A DNA stretch of 64,000 bases from assembly GCA_008682415.1 (NCBI GenBank), contig VANK01000001.1, positions 930,001 to 994,000 of the forward strand. The letters are read 5' to 3'. Below, one piece after another: positions 24,318-33,654 of the stretch. Source of the DNA: Acidobacteria bacterium AB60. GTDB taxonomy: Bacteria; Acidobacteriota; Terriglobia; Terriglobales; Acidobacteriaceae. The translations under genes and the position numbers were made by a program. Below the pieces are notes generated by a model that saw nothing but the letters and a program-made list of their open reading frames with translations, searched no databases and was not told the origin of the DNA. Each line of letters begins with the position of its first letter. The first letter of the stretch is position 1.

Positions 24318-25214
24318 TTACTTTGCGGGCTGGGATTGCGGGGGTTTGGCCGGGACGTAGTCGATGAGCGTGTCGACCGGCTTGCGCGCGGCCCACGCGA
24401 TGCCACGCAGGAGCATCTGCTGGATCTGGTAGTTGGCAAAGTTGGCGTACTCGTGGCCCTGCATCCAGACGAAGGCGCGCGCCGGCTGGCCGCCTGATGC
24501 GGTGTGCTCGTAGGTCCAGATCTGGGGGACGACTTCGCCTTTGTGCGCGCCGGCGCTGGGCGTGCCGGGGATGACGGCGGTGGCGAGCACGCGGATGCCG
24601 GGGTCGTGCGCCCAGGTCATGTTGTAGAAGGCCTCGTCAAAGATGGTGAAGTTCGACATGCCCTGCATGATCGGATCGGCTGCGTCCTTGATGGTGTAGG
24701 GGATGGGCGCGCCGAGGGTGTAGTTGACCTCGCCGTGTTTCTTGGCGCCGCCCAGGAGCGTGGCGAGCCAGTCGGGATCGGGGCCGCAGAGCGAGTCGTG
24801 GAGGCTGACCAGTCCCCCGCCCCGTCTTACGTAGTCTTCCAGCGCGGTCTTTTCTTCGGCGGTGACGTAGCCGGCGTCTCCTTTGTAGATGACGACCACG
24901 TCGGTGTGGGCGAGGTCGGCGGTGCTGGGCGCGTGCAGGGCTCCGTCGACGACGGCGCCGTGTTCGGTGAGAAGCTTGCTCCAGTCGGCGAGGAACTGCG
25001 GGTAGTCGTGCTGGCCGGGCTGATGAGACTTGAGGCCGGCCCAGAGATAGATGTGCATGCCATCGGGGTTCTGGCCCCAGGGACGGGGAGCCTGCCCGGC
25101 GGGCACAGGCGCGGGCTGGGCGTGAGCGCTCATCATTGGCAGCGATAGTAGCGCAAGGAAGAGGCCGAGGGGGAGGAGGATTCTCCGGAGGTTGAGATTT
25201 GCAGGACGAATCAT
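24318..25214 (-). CDS. Secreted ThuA-like (trehalose-utilisation fold) protein
   Basis: ATG 25214 begins MIRPANLNLRRILLPLGLFL with a signal peptide ending near SAHAQP; a longer frame upstream lacks a signal. The 298-aa product has the class-I amidotransferase-like fold of ThuA: VVVIYKGDAGYVTAEEKTAL, YVRRGGGLVSLHDSL and HGEVNYTLG. Late HTASGGQPARAFVWMQGHEY matches the common end of ThuA domains. ThuA-like proteins are often attached to secreted sugar dehydrogenases. The substrate is unknown here. Confidence 0.88.
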   Translation of the reverse strand: MIRPANLNLRRILLPLGLFLALLSLPMMSAHAQPAPVPAGQAPRPWGQNPDGMHIYLWAGLKSHQPGQHDYPQFLADWSKLLTEHGAVVDGALHAPSTADLAHTDVVVIYKGDAGYVTAEEKTALEDYVRRGGGLVSLHDSLCGPDPDWLATLLGGAKKHGEVNYTLGAPIPYTIKDAADPIMQGMSNFTIFDEAFYNMTWAHDPGIRVLATAVIPGTPSAGAHKGEVVPQIWTYEHTASGGQPARAFVWMQGHEYANFANYQIQQMLLRGIAWAARKPVDTLIDYVPAKPPQSQPAK

Positions 25215-25506
25215 GGCGAAGGGCAATGCTCTTCGATTGCGATTCTCGTTGTCAATGCGGAAGGGTCTTGATGCCAAAGGCACCACGACGTGACTTTGTG
25301 GTATCCCAGGTCTCACAATCGAGACTTGGGCACCCACCGTTTGTGGCTAAGCAAGAGAAAGCAAAAGCAACAACAACTGCAGATTCCTCCGCCCGCTTAC
25401 ACGGGCTACGGAATGACACCTGATAGCTGAGATAGGCGTTGGTGGCAATTTGATCTGCAGCGGGAGAGTTATCCTCTAATGCGGCGTGAGTTGACGCGGA
25501 GGCGCG
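25215..25506. repeat. Intergenic spacer with a hairpin repeat and an A-rich tail
   Basis: This is 292 nt between divergent genes. At 25305-25330, cccaggtctc pairs with gagacttggg (one G:T) and is followed by cacccaccgtttgtggc, matching the flank of the 21440 repeat. At 25350-25424 comes a low-complexity tract (gcaagagaaagc, gcaacaacaac) and a small hairpin, cccgc-ttac-acgggc. I recall near-identical tracts from other Acidobacteriaceae genomes. No gene is seen. Confidence 0.7.
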
Positions 25507-26846
25507 ATGGATAAGCGGGAGTTTCTGAAGATATCAGGAGGATTTGTGACGGCGAGCATTCTGCCTGGGGCGTGGGGAGAGCAGCAGGAGCGCGCACCAA
25601 CTGGGCGGGCAATTACACCTTTTCGACCGATCACGTGCACACGCCGGCGAGCGTGGACGAGGTGCGGCAGGTGGTGAAGAGCTGCGACAAGGTGCGGGCT
25701 CTGGGCACGCGGCACTCGTTCAACGCGATCGCCGACAGCAAGAAGAATCAGATCTCTCTGAAGAAGCTGAACCAGATCTCCCTGGACGAGAAGGCGCGGA
25801 CGGTGACGGTGGGCGCGGGCGTGCGGTATGGGGACGTGGCATCGGCGATCGACGCGAAGGGGTACGCGCTGCACAACCTGGCGTCGCTGCCGCATATCTC
25901 GGTGGCGGGTGCGGTCTCCACGGGCACGCACGGATCGGGGCTGCACAACGGCAACCTGGCGACGGCGGTCCGGGGCCTGGAGCTGGTGACGGCTGACGGC
26001 GAGCTGATGCACCTGACCCGGGAGAGAGATGGCGATGCGCTTCTCGGGTCCGTCGTGGGGCTGGGCGCGATCGGGATTGTGACCAGCGCGACGCTGGATG
26101 TGCAGCCGACGTACCAGGTGGCGCAATCGGTGTACCAGGATCTCTCCTTCGCCGAGTTGGAGCACAACCTGGAAGCAATCTTCGCCAGCGGCTACAGCGT
26201 GAGCCTGTTTACCGATTGGCAGAAGCATCGCGCGACGCAGGTGTGGATCAAGAAGCGGCTGACGCCCGGAGAGAACTACACGTGGCCGCAGGACTTCTAT
26301 AACGCAAAGCTGGCGACGAAGAAGCTGCATCCGCTGGAGGGGCATCCGGCGGAGAACTGCACGGACCAGCGGGGGATTCCGGGGCCATGGTACGAGCGCT
26401 TGCCGCACTTCCGCATGAACTTTACGCCTTCGAGCGGGCAGGAACTGCAGAGCGAGTACTTCGTGCCCTTCGAACATGGATACGAGGCAGTGCTGGCGGT
26501 GGAGAAGCTGCGCGATGCCATTACGCCGCACCTGTTCATCACCGAACTCCGCACGATTGCCGCGGACGAGCTGTGGATGAGCATGGCGTATGAGCGGCAG
26601 TCGCTGGCCATTCATTTCACGTGGAAGCGGGAGTGGCCGGCGGTGCGGCAGGTGCTTCCGAAGATTGAAGCGGCGCTGGAGCCCTTCGCGGCGCGGCCCC
26701 ATTGGGGCAAGCTGTTTACCTTGGCGCCGGAGAAGTTGCAGAGCCGTTATCCGCGACTGCGCGCGTTCAAGCAGGTGCTGGACAAGCACGACGCGAGCGG
26801 CAAGTTCCGCAATGAATTTGTGGAGACGAACATATATCGCGCGTGA
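25507..26846 (+). pseudogene. FAD-linked alditol/aldonolactone-type oxidase with frameshift after its secretion leader
   Basis: The catalytic body (from about 25590) reads RTNWAGNYTFSTDHVHTP, then ALGTRHSFNAI, LASLPHISVAGAVSTGTHGS (FAD-binding, with the His of GTHG) and a C-terminal FRNEFVETNIYR. These are typical of the alditol oxidase / D-arabinono-lactone oxidase family. An ATG at 25507 opens a Tat-like leader, MDKREFLKISGGFVTASIL, in another frame. A -1 or +2 shift near 25590-25600 would join them. As sequenced, the body could start only at GTG 25572, giving 424 aa without a leader. It is either a broken gene, a sequencing error, or a cytoplasmic version. Confidence 0.75.
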
Positions 26847-26892
26847 GGGGACGCGACCCTCTTCTCTCCAGAATCGATTGGTGCAGATGTGC

Positions 26893-26926
26893 GGGCTTCC
26901 GGTCTTTATGCTGCGACCGGAGGCCC
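26893..26926 (+). terminator. Intrinsic-terminator-like hairpin after the oxidase gene
   Basis: gggcttccggtc (26893-26904) pairs with gaccggaggccc (26915-26926), 12 bp with one G:U, loop 10 nt, followed by ttt. Outer bases atgtgc/gcacat (26887-26892 and 26930-26935) can extend the stem. Confidence 0.7.
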
Positions 26927-27132
26927 TTTGCACATGCGAGCTCGTATTTGTGACCAGAAACAGGTTTCGCGGGGCGAAGCGGCACGATTGCGCTCTGCGA
27001 AGCGTGAGGGCGTGATGTGGCCCTCCGGAGCCGCGTTCAACCACTGCTAACCTGCCTCTATCGCGCTCAGTCAGTGCAATCACCGGCGCTCCGAAAATCA
27101 ACAACGATCGCCGGTAAATTGACCAGGCAGTG

Positions 27133-28302
27133 ATGACGAGGCGGGACATGGTTACGATGCGAAGCTATCTGCGACCGGCGCTTGCGGCACTCGTTGCCGC
27201 TCTACCACTGATGATCTCTTCCCCCGCACGGGCAGAGGGCGTGTTCCCCGATCTTCCGCAGACCTCTGAGATCGGGGAACGCGCGCATGTCAGCAAAGAG
27301 ACCGCGCTTGGCGACGCGTATCTCACGGGCCGCGGCGTTTCCCAGGATCTGAAGCAAGCGGCGTACTGGTATGAGAAGGGAGCAGGCCTTGGGGATCCTG
27401 TGGCGCAGAACCAGATCGGCTATCTGTACGAGGTCGGCCTCGGGGTGGAGAAGGACCAGGCGCGGGCCATGCACTGGTACCAGCTTGCGTCGGCGGGCGG
27501 ACTGACCAATGCCAAGGTGAACCTTGCCGTGGCTTATATCTGGGGCATGGGGGTAGAAAAGAATCCGCCCCTCGGCGAGAGCTTGCTCCTGGAGGCAGTG
27601 GCCAAGGGTAACTCCATGGCGGCCACTTATCTTGGGGACCTGCACTTTGACGGGATTGGAGTTCCCCGCGACGAGGCCGCCGGAGAGAAGTGGTATGAGA
27701 AGGCGGTGAAGATGCATAACTACCTGGGCGCGTACCGGGTGGGCATGCTTCTCTCGGAGCGGGCGGGACATGCGCACGATCTCAAGCGCGCCCTGGGGCT
27801 CTTCCGGGAATCGGCGACGGCGGGGTTTGTTCCGGCGATGCATTCGCTGGGGCGTCTGCAGGTAAATCATCCCGAACTTTGCGCCTCGCACGAGGAGGCG
27901 CTCAAGCTGCTGAGCGATGCGGCGGAGGCGGGCACGTGGCAGTCCTCCATGGTGCTGGGCGCGCTTGCGCGCGACGGGAAGTGGGTCGCGCAAGACGACC
28001 GGCAGGCGTACCTTCGCTTTCGCGAGGGAACACTGCAGGGCGGAGACACCGCGCGGGCATTGGCTGCGAACGATCTGAAGGTGCTATCGGCGAAGCTCAG
28101 CGCCCAGGAGCGCGCTGAACTGGACCGGCAAGCCGAGGCATGGGCCGGCGAGCACGCGCAGCTTCTCTCCATGCTGTACAAGGGCAAGAAGGCGGGGGCC
28201 GATCTGGGAGCAATTGCGCTGGCGACTCCGCCTTCTGGATCGCACGCGGGGATGCTGCTTCCGGTGGGATCCGCAGCGGCTGCCGAGACGCACAACCGGT
28301 AG
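27133..28302 (+). CDS. Secreted Sel1-repeat protein
   Basis: This protein of about 389 aa may start at ATG 27133, or at the internal ATG of MVTMRSYLRPALAALVA, which gives a cleaner signal peptide ending PARAEG. Sel1/TPR-like repeats follow: GDAYLTGRGVSQDLKQAAYW, IGYLYEVGLGVEKDQARAMH and LGDLHFDGIGVPRDEAAGEK. Sel1 proteins are scaffolds for protein-protein contact. The C-terminal 100 residues lack repeats. There is no operon partner. Confidence 0.88.
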   Translation: MTRRDMVTMRSYLRPALAALVAALPLMISSPARAEGVFPDLPQTSEIGERAHVSKETALGDAYLTGRGVSQDLKQAAYWYEKGAGLGDPVAQNQIGYLYEVGLGVEKDQARAMHWYQLASAGGLTNAKVNLAVAYIWGMGVEKNPPLGESLLLEAVAKGNSMAATYLGDLHFDGIGVPRDEAAGEKWYEKAVKMHNYLGAYRVGMLLSERAGHAHDLKRALGLFRESATAGFVPAMHSLGRLQVNHPELCASHEEALKLLSDAAEAGTWQSSMVLGALARDGKWVAQDDRQAYLRFREGTLQGGDTARALAANDLKVLSAKLSAQERAELDRQAEAWAGEHAQLLSMLYKGKKAGADLGAIALATPPSGSHAGMLLPVGSAAAAETHNR

Positions 28303-28363
28303 CAAGACGAATCGCAGAATCAGGCGCCGCGCAGGGTACGGGCTGGCGGCGCCGGTTGGCTTC

Positions 28364-29113
28364 CTACCTGTGAAGTGTTTCGAGAATGCGGGAGCGGTAG
28401 CCGCGGCTCATGGCGATCTTCTGGCCATCGATCATCACCACGGCCGATTCACCGTCGAGTTCGGTGCGGACTTCCTTGACGAAGTTGAGGTTCACCATGA
28501 AGGAGCGATGCACGCGCAGAAACTGCTGCGGGTCCAGGCGGGACTCCAGGTGGGCCATAGTTTCGCGGAGCAGATGGGTCTCCCCGCCGGTACAGAGGCG
28601 GACGTAGTTTTCCTCCGCGGCTACCCAACGAATGTCGGCCACGGGAAGAAAGAGGATGCGGCCGCGGGACTTGAAGACGATGCGGGTTGCGGAGTCGCCG
28701 TTATTCTCCGGAGCTGTGCCGGAGTCCTGCGTGTCCGCACGCTTGAGGGCGCGCTCGCGCGCCCGCTCGATGGCGGAGTGGAGCCTCTCGGGAGTGAACG
28801 GCTTCAGGAGATAGTCGACCGCCTGGACCTCGAAGGCCCGCAGGGCGAACTGATCGTAGGCGGTGGTAAACACAATGGCCGGCATGGGCGCAACGCGATG
28901 CGAGGTCAGAGCCCCGATCACGTCGAAGCCATCCATCCCCGGCATCTTGATGTCGAGGAAGAGCAGGTCCGCCCGGGTGGAGCGCACCAGTTCGATGGTC
29001 TCGGCCGCGGAGGCGCACTCGCCTACCACCTCCACGTCGCGTTCTTCACGCAGGAGTTGGCGCAGCTTTTGCCGGGCCAGTACTTCGTCATCTGCCACGA
29101 TTGCATGAATCAT
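28364..29113 (-). CDS. LytTR-family response regulator (orphan)
   Basis: I use ATG 29113 (MIHAIVADDEVLARQ); a start 8 codons earlier is possible. Of the 249 aa, the receiver has phospho-acceptor D54 in LLFLDIKMP and Lys in LLKPF. The LytTR domain has VADIRWVAAEENYVRL and FLRVHRSFMVNLNFV. It is strongly similar over its whole length to the next upstream gene, which suggests tandem duplication. No histidine kinase gene is adjacent. Confidence 0.93.
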   Translation of the reverse strand: MIHAIVADDEVLARQKLRQLLREERDVEVVGECASAAETIELVRSTRADLLFLDIKMPGMDGFDVIGALTSHRVAPMPAIVFTTAYDQFALRAFEVQAVDYLLKPFTPERLHSAIERARERALKRADTQDSGTAPENNGDSATRIVFKSRGRILFLPVADIRWVAAEENYVRLCTGGETHLLRETMAHLESRLDPQQFLRVHRSFMVNLNFVKEVRTELDGESAVVMIDGQKIAMSRGYRSRILETLHR

Positions 29114-29635
29114 GATCCACCACTCCACTGGATGCACACTGGGTGTCCGTTGATCCTTAATCGGAAACGACGCAAAGTTTGGGGAACGGGGTTAAAGGTC
29201 CGGCACGCGGTGTGATCGCCGTCGTCCCGGACAGACACTGGTTCATCGTTTGGACGAGGGATTTCGGGTCGGGTCACCTGGCTGGCAGCCGTTCCGGAAG
29301 AGTTCGGCGACGCGAAGGGGCCGTTCTGACGAGTGAAAGTGTAGATTGGTCTTCGCAAAAGTCCATTTCGTCACAAACGCATTTTCTTCCCATGCAGACT
29401 GGCGGCTACACTGAGCACGCAGCGGTTTTGTAGACGCGAACGCGCGCGTGCGGTCGCAGGGAGAATAACGCGCTTTTCCGGCGACGGCCCGCGGAGGTAA
29501 GTTATCAACCTTGCCACGGCGCGCACGGTGATCCCTATCACGTCCGACGAGGCAACGTAAGTCGCTGACTCGTTACGGACGAGAGTTGCGCGCTGGATTC
29601 AGGATGAGGAAGTCCTGGTCAGGGAGGCCTTGACT
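29114..29635. other. Spacer between two LytTR genes
   Basis: This is 522 nt with no credible gene. It must contain the promoter of the downstream regulator. I see scattered GC-rich palindromic words (cgcgcgcg near 29440) and a short direct repeat aggaggcctt/ggaggcctt around 29620-29645. I recognise nothing further. Confidence 0.4.
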
Positions 29636-30409
29636 TCAGGAGGCCTTCGGCCGCATCATCCACCGCCCGAGCAGGTGCCGGATGCGCGCGTGATAGCTGC
29701 GGCTCATGGGCACGATGTGTCCGTTGAGGAGCTGCACCACGAAGTCGCCCTTGGTATCTGTGCGAATCTCTTTGACGTGATTCAGATTAACGATGGCGGA
29801 GCGATGCACCCGCAGGAACATCTTGGGGTCGAGGCGTTGTTCCATCGACGAGATGGTATCGCGCAACAAGTGAGATTCAGTGCCGTTGCTGATGCGCACA
29901 TAGTTCTCTTCCGCGCCGATCCAGCGGATCTCAGTGGCGGGAAGAAATAGGATGCGTCCCTTTGACTTGAAGACCAGGCGGTTCAGATACTCCTGTTCCC
30001 TGGTCTCCGGGCCCTTCTCCGGCTTGGCGGGAGCGGTGGAGAGCTGATCTTTGACGCGCTGCACTGCGGCGCGGAGGCGCTCCATGGTAAAGGGCTTCAG
30101 GAGATAGTCGACCGCGCGGGCGTCGAAGGCCTTGAGCGCGTACTGATCGTACGCGGTGGTAATAATGACGCTCGGCATGGGCATGCTCTTTTCCGCGGCA
30201 ATCTCCTCGAGCACGGCGAAGCCATCCTGCCCGGGCATCTTCACGTCGAGGAACATGACTTGAGGATTGGTTTTGCGGATGAGGTCCATGACTTCGGCAC
30301 CGGATCCGGCTTCACCAACGATCTTGACATCCGCATCCGCCTGGAGGAACTCGCGCAATTTGCGGCGCGCCAGCGGCTCATCATCTGCAAGCAGCGTTTG
30401 AATCACCAT
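29636..30409 (-). CDS. LytTR-family response regulator (orphan)
   Basis: I use ATG 30409 (MVIQTLLADDEPLARRKL), three codons into the open frame. Of the 257 aa, D55 in VMFLDVKMP is the phospho-acceptor and LLKPF carries the Lys. The LytTR domain contains ATEIRWIGAEENYVRI and FLRVHRSAIVNLNHV. It is the paralogue of the neighbouring gene and differs from the kinase-linked regulator at 23448. Its signal source is not visible in the window. Confidence 0.93.
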   Translation of the reverse strand: MVIQTLLADDEPLARRKLREFLQADADVKIVGEAGSGAEVMDLIRKTNPQVMFLDVKMPGQDGFAVLEEIAAEKSMPMPSVIITTAYDQYALKAFDARAVDYLLKPFTMERLRAAVQRVKDQLSTAPAKPEKGPETREQEYLNRLVFKSKGRILFLPATEIRWIGAEENYVRISNGTESHLLRDTISSMEQRLDPKMFLRVHRSAIVNLNHVKEIRTDTKGDFVVQLLNGHIVPMSRSYHARIRHLLGRWMMRPKAS

Positions 30410-30683
30410 AAACCTCAACCATCCAAAAGGAATGTCTTACAAGAAAGAGCCTCATCGCAGGGAAGACAGGCTACCCGTGAACGTGCAACAGGAGCGCCAC
30501 ATGGAGCCTGGCGCAATGTGGCTGATTCCGGGTGCCTTAAGCCGAGCCGGACCGTTCGCTGCGTGGGAGGAATCTGGCCGAATCTGGGATAAAGCGTTCG
30601 ATATCGGACACCTGCCACGCGGGTTCAGCGGCGGTCAGCAGGTATCTACGTTGGGAAGCCCGATCCGGTTCCAGGAGGAGAGA

Positions 30684-32216
30684 TCAGTGCTTCTCCACCA
30701 TGGCGCGCACGTCAGTGCGGAGGGCAAGACGACTGGCGTCGCGGGTGTAGAACATGTGGCCGCCGGGAAACTCGTGGACGGCCACGCGATCGGGCTCGCC
30801 CATGACCGGCATCTGGTTGACGGTGAGAATGGAGCCCATGAAGGGACAGGAGAGATCGTTCCAGCCGTGCACGATCAGCACGCGCAGCTTGGGGTCGGCG
30901 GCCACGGCTTCGCGCAGGTCGGGGACGGAGCCCTTGCGCAGGTCGGCGTCGCGGTCCCAGAGACGGTTCACCTCAAAGGAGAGCGCATTATAGCGGGCAT
31001 CTACCTTCCATCCCACGGTGCGGGTGACGAAGTCGACCATAGCGGTGGTGAAGGGCGCGATGATGGAGGCGAGAATCGGATCGCTGGCCCGCTGTTCCGG
31101 CGCGAATGGAAACGGGTCGAATGAGGTCACGTTGGAGTCGTAGATGGAGCCGAGCTTGCCCTCTTCGCGATGGACTTCGCGGAGGTAGGCTTCGGTTTCG
31201 ATGCGTCCGCCGGAGTATTTGACGAACTGCGGATCGAGGCCGGTCATCTGGGTGACGCGGGCGATCATGCGATCCTGGGCGGCCTGGTCGGCGCGGCCCC
31301 TCAGCAAGGTGGTGGCGTACTCGCCCTCGGTGTAGCCGATGACCTCGGCCATGGCTTCGGGGGTGAGCTTCTTTTCGCGCTCGAGATGCGCGGCGGTGAT
31401 GGAGGGCAGGGTCATCATCCACGGCAGTGGAGAGAGATCTCCGTTTGATTCCTCTTCCGGATTGAGATAAGGGGAGACGAGCACGACGCCGTTCATGGCG
31501 ACGCCGAGCTGAGACTGCAAGTAGTGGGTGATGCGCGGCCCGCGGAAGCCACCGTAGCTCTCGCCGACGAGGTACTTGCGGGAGGCTAGGCGATTGTTCT
31601 GCACCAGCCAGTCGTAGATGATGCGCGAGAGATATTGGATATCGGCTGTGGTGGAGAAGAAGAGCTTCTTTGCCTGATCTTCGGGGACGAGAGAGCGGCT
31701 GAAGCCGGTGCCGATGGGATCGATGAAGACGAGGTCAGTGAAGTCGAGCCACGTGCCCTGATTGTCAGTAAACGCGACGGGGTCGGAGGGACTGTCGCCC
31801 TCGTTACCGGCGTTCATGTGGCGGGGACCGATGGCGCCGAAGTTGAGATACACGCTGGAGGCGCCGGGGCCGCCGTTGAAGGCGAAGGTAACCGGCCGGT
31901 TGTCTCCGTCAACCGTGTAAGCAGTGACGACGACGTCTCCGGCGACCTTGCCGTCCTTGTCGCGCACGGGGAGAGAGCCAACCGTGACGGTGTATTTGAG
32001 AGTCTTGCCATCGAGCTGGATGGACTGCTGCACGTGCGCCGGCGCGGGTAGAGAAGGCAGAGCCGCCTTGTCCGCCGGCTGCTTGTCGGCCGGCTTGGCG
32101 TCTGCGTTGGCCGCCTTTTCTCCCTGGGACCACGCCGGCGCTGGCAGAGTGAAGGAAGCAGCGGCAAAAAGCAGCGACAGGCAGATCGGAAGCAGGCGCG
32201 GGAGCGAGACTCTCAT
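30684..32216 (-). CDS. Secreted S10 serine carboxypeptidase
   Basis: ATG 32216 begins MRVSLPRLLPICLSLLFAAA with a signal peptide; eight more codons upstream are open. In the 510-aa product, GGPGASS near 115 forms the oxyanion region and GESYGG (about 218-223) carries the nucleophilic Ser. VHGWNDLSCPF supplies Asp and FPGGHMFY supplies His. S10 enzymes remove C-terminal residues from peptides at acidic pH and are common in acidobacteria. A Lys/Ala/Asp-rich linker follows the signal. It is a single gene, divergent from the cyclophilins. Confidence 0.92.
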   Translation of the reverse strand: MRVSLPRLLPICLSLLFAAASFTLPAPAWSQGEKAANADAKPADKQPADKAALPSLPAPAHVQQSIQLDGKTLKYTVTVGSLPVRDKDGKVAGDVVVTAYTVDGDNRPVTFAFNGGPGASSVYLNFGAIGPRHMNAGNEGDSPSDPVAFTDNQGTWLDFTDLVFIDPIGTGFSRSLVPEDQAKKLFFSTTADIQYLSRIIYDWLVQNNRLASRKYLVGESYGGFRGPRITHYLQSQLGVAMNGVVLVSPYLNPEEESNGDLSPLPWMMTLPSITAAHLEREKKLTPEAMAEVIGYTEGEYATTLLRGRADQAAQDRMIARVTQMTGLDPQFVKYSGGRIETEAYLREVHREEGKLGSIYDSNVTSFDPFPFAPEQRASDPILASIIAPFTTAMVDFVTRTVGWKVDARYNALSFEVNRLWDRDADLRKGSVPDLREAVAADPKLRVLIVHGWNDLSCPFMGSILTVNQMPVMGEPDRVAVHEFPGGHMFYTRDASRLALRTDVRAMVEKH

Positions 32217-32330
32217 GCCTATACGATAAATGTCCGGCAAGAGGTCGTAGGCTCGATCGTGCGCGATGCGATGCCGAGCGAAGCGGCGGGTGGCAGCCCC
32301 TCCGCCCGATGATTTACCCTCGAACTCGGA

Positions 32331-33020
32331 ATGAGATTCAGGTGCACGGTTTTTTGTTTGTCAGCTGCGATGGGGTTTACCGCCGCACTGGATGCGCAGC
32401 AATCGCCAGCTCCCGGGCAACCGCTTCCGGACGGTCCGGAGCCGACCGCCGAGGCGATGGTGCATCCTAACGGACCCTCCGTGGTGATGGACACGTCGAT
32501 GGGACGGATCACCTGCCAGTTTTTTGAGAAGCAGGCGCCCGTCGCGGTTGCGAACTTCATTGGGCTCGCGAACGGCACCAAGGACTACACCGATCCAACG
32601 ACGAACAAGAAGGTGAAGGGAAAGCGCTACTACGATGGCACGACGTTTCATCGTGTAATTCCGGAGTTCATGATTCAGGGTGGCGATCCGACGGGCACGG
32701 GGATGGGCGATCCGGGCTACAGCTTCAACGACGAGTTCGATCCCAGCCTGAACTTCGACGTGCCGGGCCGCCTGGCGATGGCCAACAGCGGGCCAAATAC
32801 CAACGGCAGCCAGTTCTTCATCACGGAGCAGGCGTACGACTCGCTCAACCAGCACTACACGATCTTTGGGCAATGCGATGATCCGAGCGTCACGGTGGTC
32901 AAGGCGATCGCCCGGGTGCCCACGGGCCCGAACGACAAGCCGGTGACGCCGGTAGTTCTGAAGAAGGTGACCATCGTTGCCGAGGGGCAGCAGGCGCCGC
33001 CGCCGCCGGCACAGCCGTAA
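32331..33020 (+). CDS. Secreted cyclophilin-type peptidyl-prolyl isomerase
   Basis: This 229-aa protein has a signal peptide (MRFRCTVFCLSAAMGFTAAL). The cyclophilin core is complete: FHRVIPEFMIQGGDPTGTG with the catalytic Arg, then LAMANSGPNTNGSQFFIT and HYTIFGQ. A Pro-rich tail (APPPPAQP) follows. It should act on periplasmic or outer-membrane proteins. A second cyclophilin follows 84 nt later in the same direction. Confidence 0.94.
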   Translation: MRFRCTVFCLSAAMGFTAALDAQQSPAPGQPLPDGPEPTAEAMVHPNGPSVVMDTSMGRITCQFFEKQAPVAVANFIGLANGTKDYTDPTTNKKVKGKRYYDGTTFHRVIPEFMIQGGDPTGTGMGDPGYSFNDEFDPSLNFDVPGRLAMANSGPNTNGSQFFITEQAYDSLNQHYTIFGQCDDPSVTVVKAIARVPTGPNDKPVTPVVLKKVTIVAEGQQAPPPPAQP

Positions 33021-33104
33021 CACTTCAGTCGCCGGACGCCCTGGCGTTGCGCCCCGGTGACCTTCCATCCCCCACCACGCCATTCCCACCACAAGGAGCA
33101 ACTC

Positions 33105-33635
33105 ATGCCAAACACACCCGGAACCTATGCCGTGTTCAACACCTCGGAGGGCGCCATCACGGTTCGCCTTTTCGAGACGGACGCACCGATCACGGTGAAG
33201 AACTTCATCGATCTTGCGGAGGGGAACAAGGAGTGGACGCACCCCGGAACGCGCGCCAAGTCGAACGACAAGCTGTACAACGGCACGATCTTTCATCGCG
33301 TGATTCCGGACTTCATGATCCAGGGCGGTGACCCGACGGGAACGGGCATGGGCGGACCCGGCTACCGTTTCCAGGATGAGACGGCCGGCTCGAAGCATCG
33401 CTTTGACAAGGCAGGCAAGCTGGCGATGGCGAATAGCGGCCCGAACACGAATGGATGCCAATTCTTTATTACCGTGGCACCGACGCCGTGGCTCACCGGC
33501 AAGCACACCATCTTTGGCGAGGTGGTGGAAGGCCAGGACATCGCCGACAAGATCTCAAAGGTGGCGCGCGGCGCGCAGGACAAGCCGCACAAGCCAGTGG
33601 TGCTGGAGTCGGTAACGATCGAACGAGTCGCGTAG
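33105..33635 (+). CDS. Cytoplasmic cyclophilin-type peptidyl-prolyl isomerase
   Basis: ATG 33105 is preceded by AAGGAG, 7 nt upstream, so I reject the earlier in-frame start. The 176-aa product lacks a signal peptide. It has FHRVIPDFMIQGGDPTGTG, LAMANSGPNTNGCQFFIT and HTIFGEVVEG, the complete active site. It is close to the preceding secreted cyclophilin and is probably its duplicate kept for the cytoplasm. Confidence 0.94.
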   Translation: MPNTPGTYAVFNTSEGAITVRLFETDAPITVKNFIDLAEGNKEWTHPGTRAKSNDKLYNGTIFHRVIPDFMIQGGDPTGTGMGGPGYRFQDETAGSKHRFDKAGKLAMANSGPNTNGCQFFITVAPTPWLTGKHTIFGEVVEGQDIADKISKVARGAQDKPHKPVVLESVTIERVA

Positions 33636-33654
33636 GCGCCGAGGCCTGAGGCCG

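Noticed and set aside
25476..27149. A 557-residue minus-strand frame opposite the alditol-oxidase-like gene
   Set aside because: It is Arg/His/Leu-rich and motif-free; the plus strand has clear FAD-oxidase motifs.
29160..29200. gacgcaaag at about 29169, reminiscent of a c-di-GMP-I riboswitch core
   Set aside because: The matching CACRCAGGGCAAAC half and the GNRA-type loop are absent on either strand.
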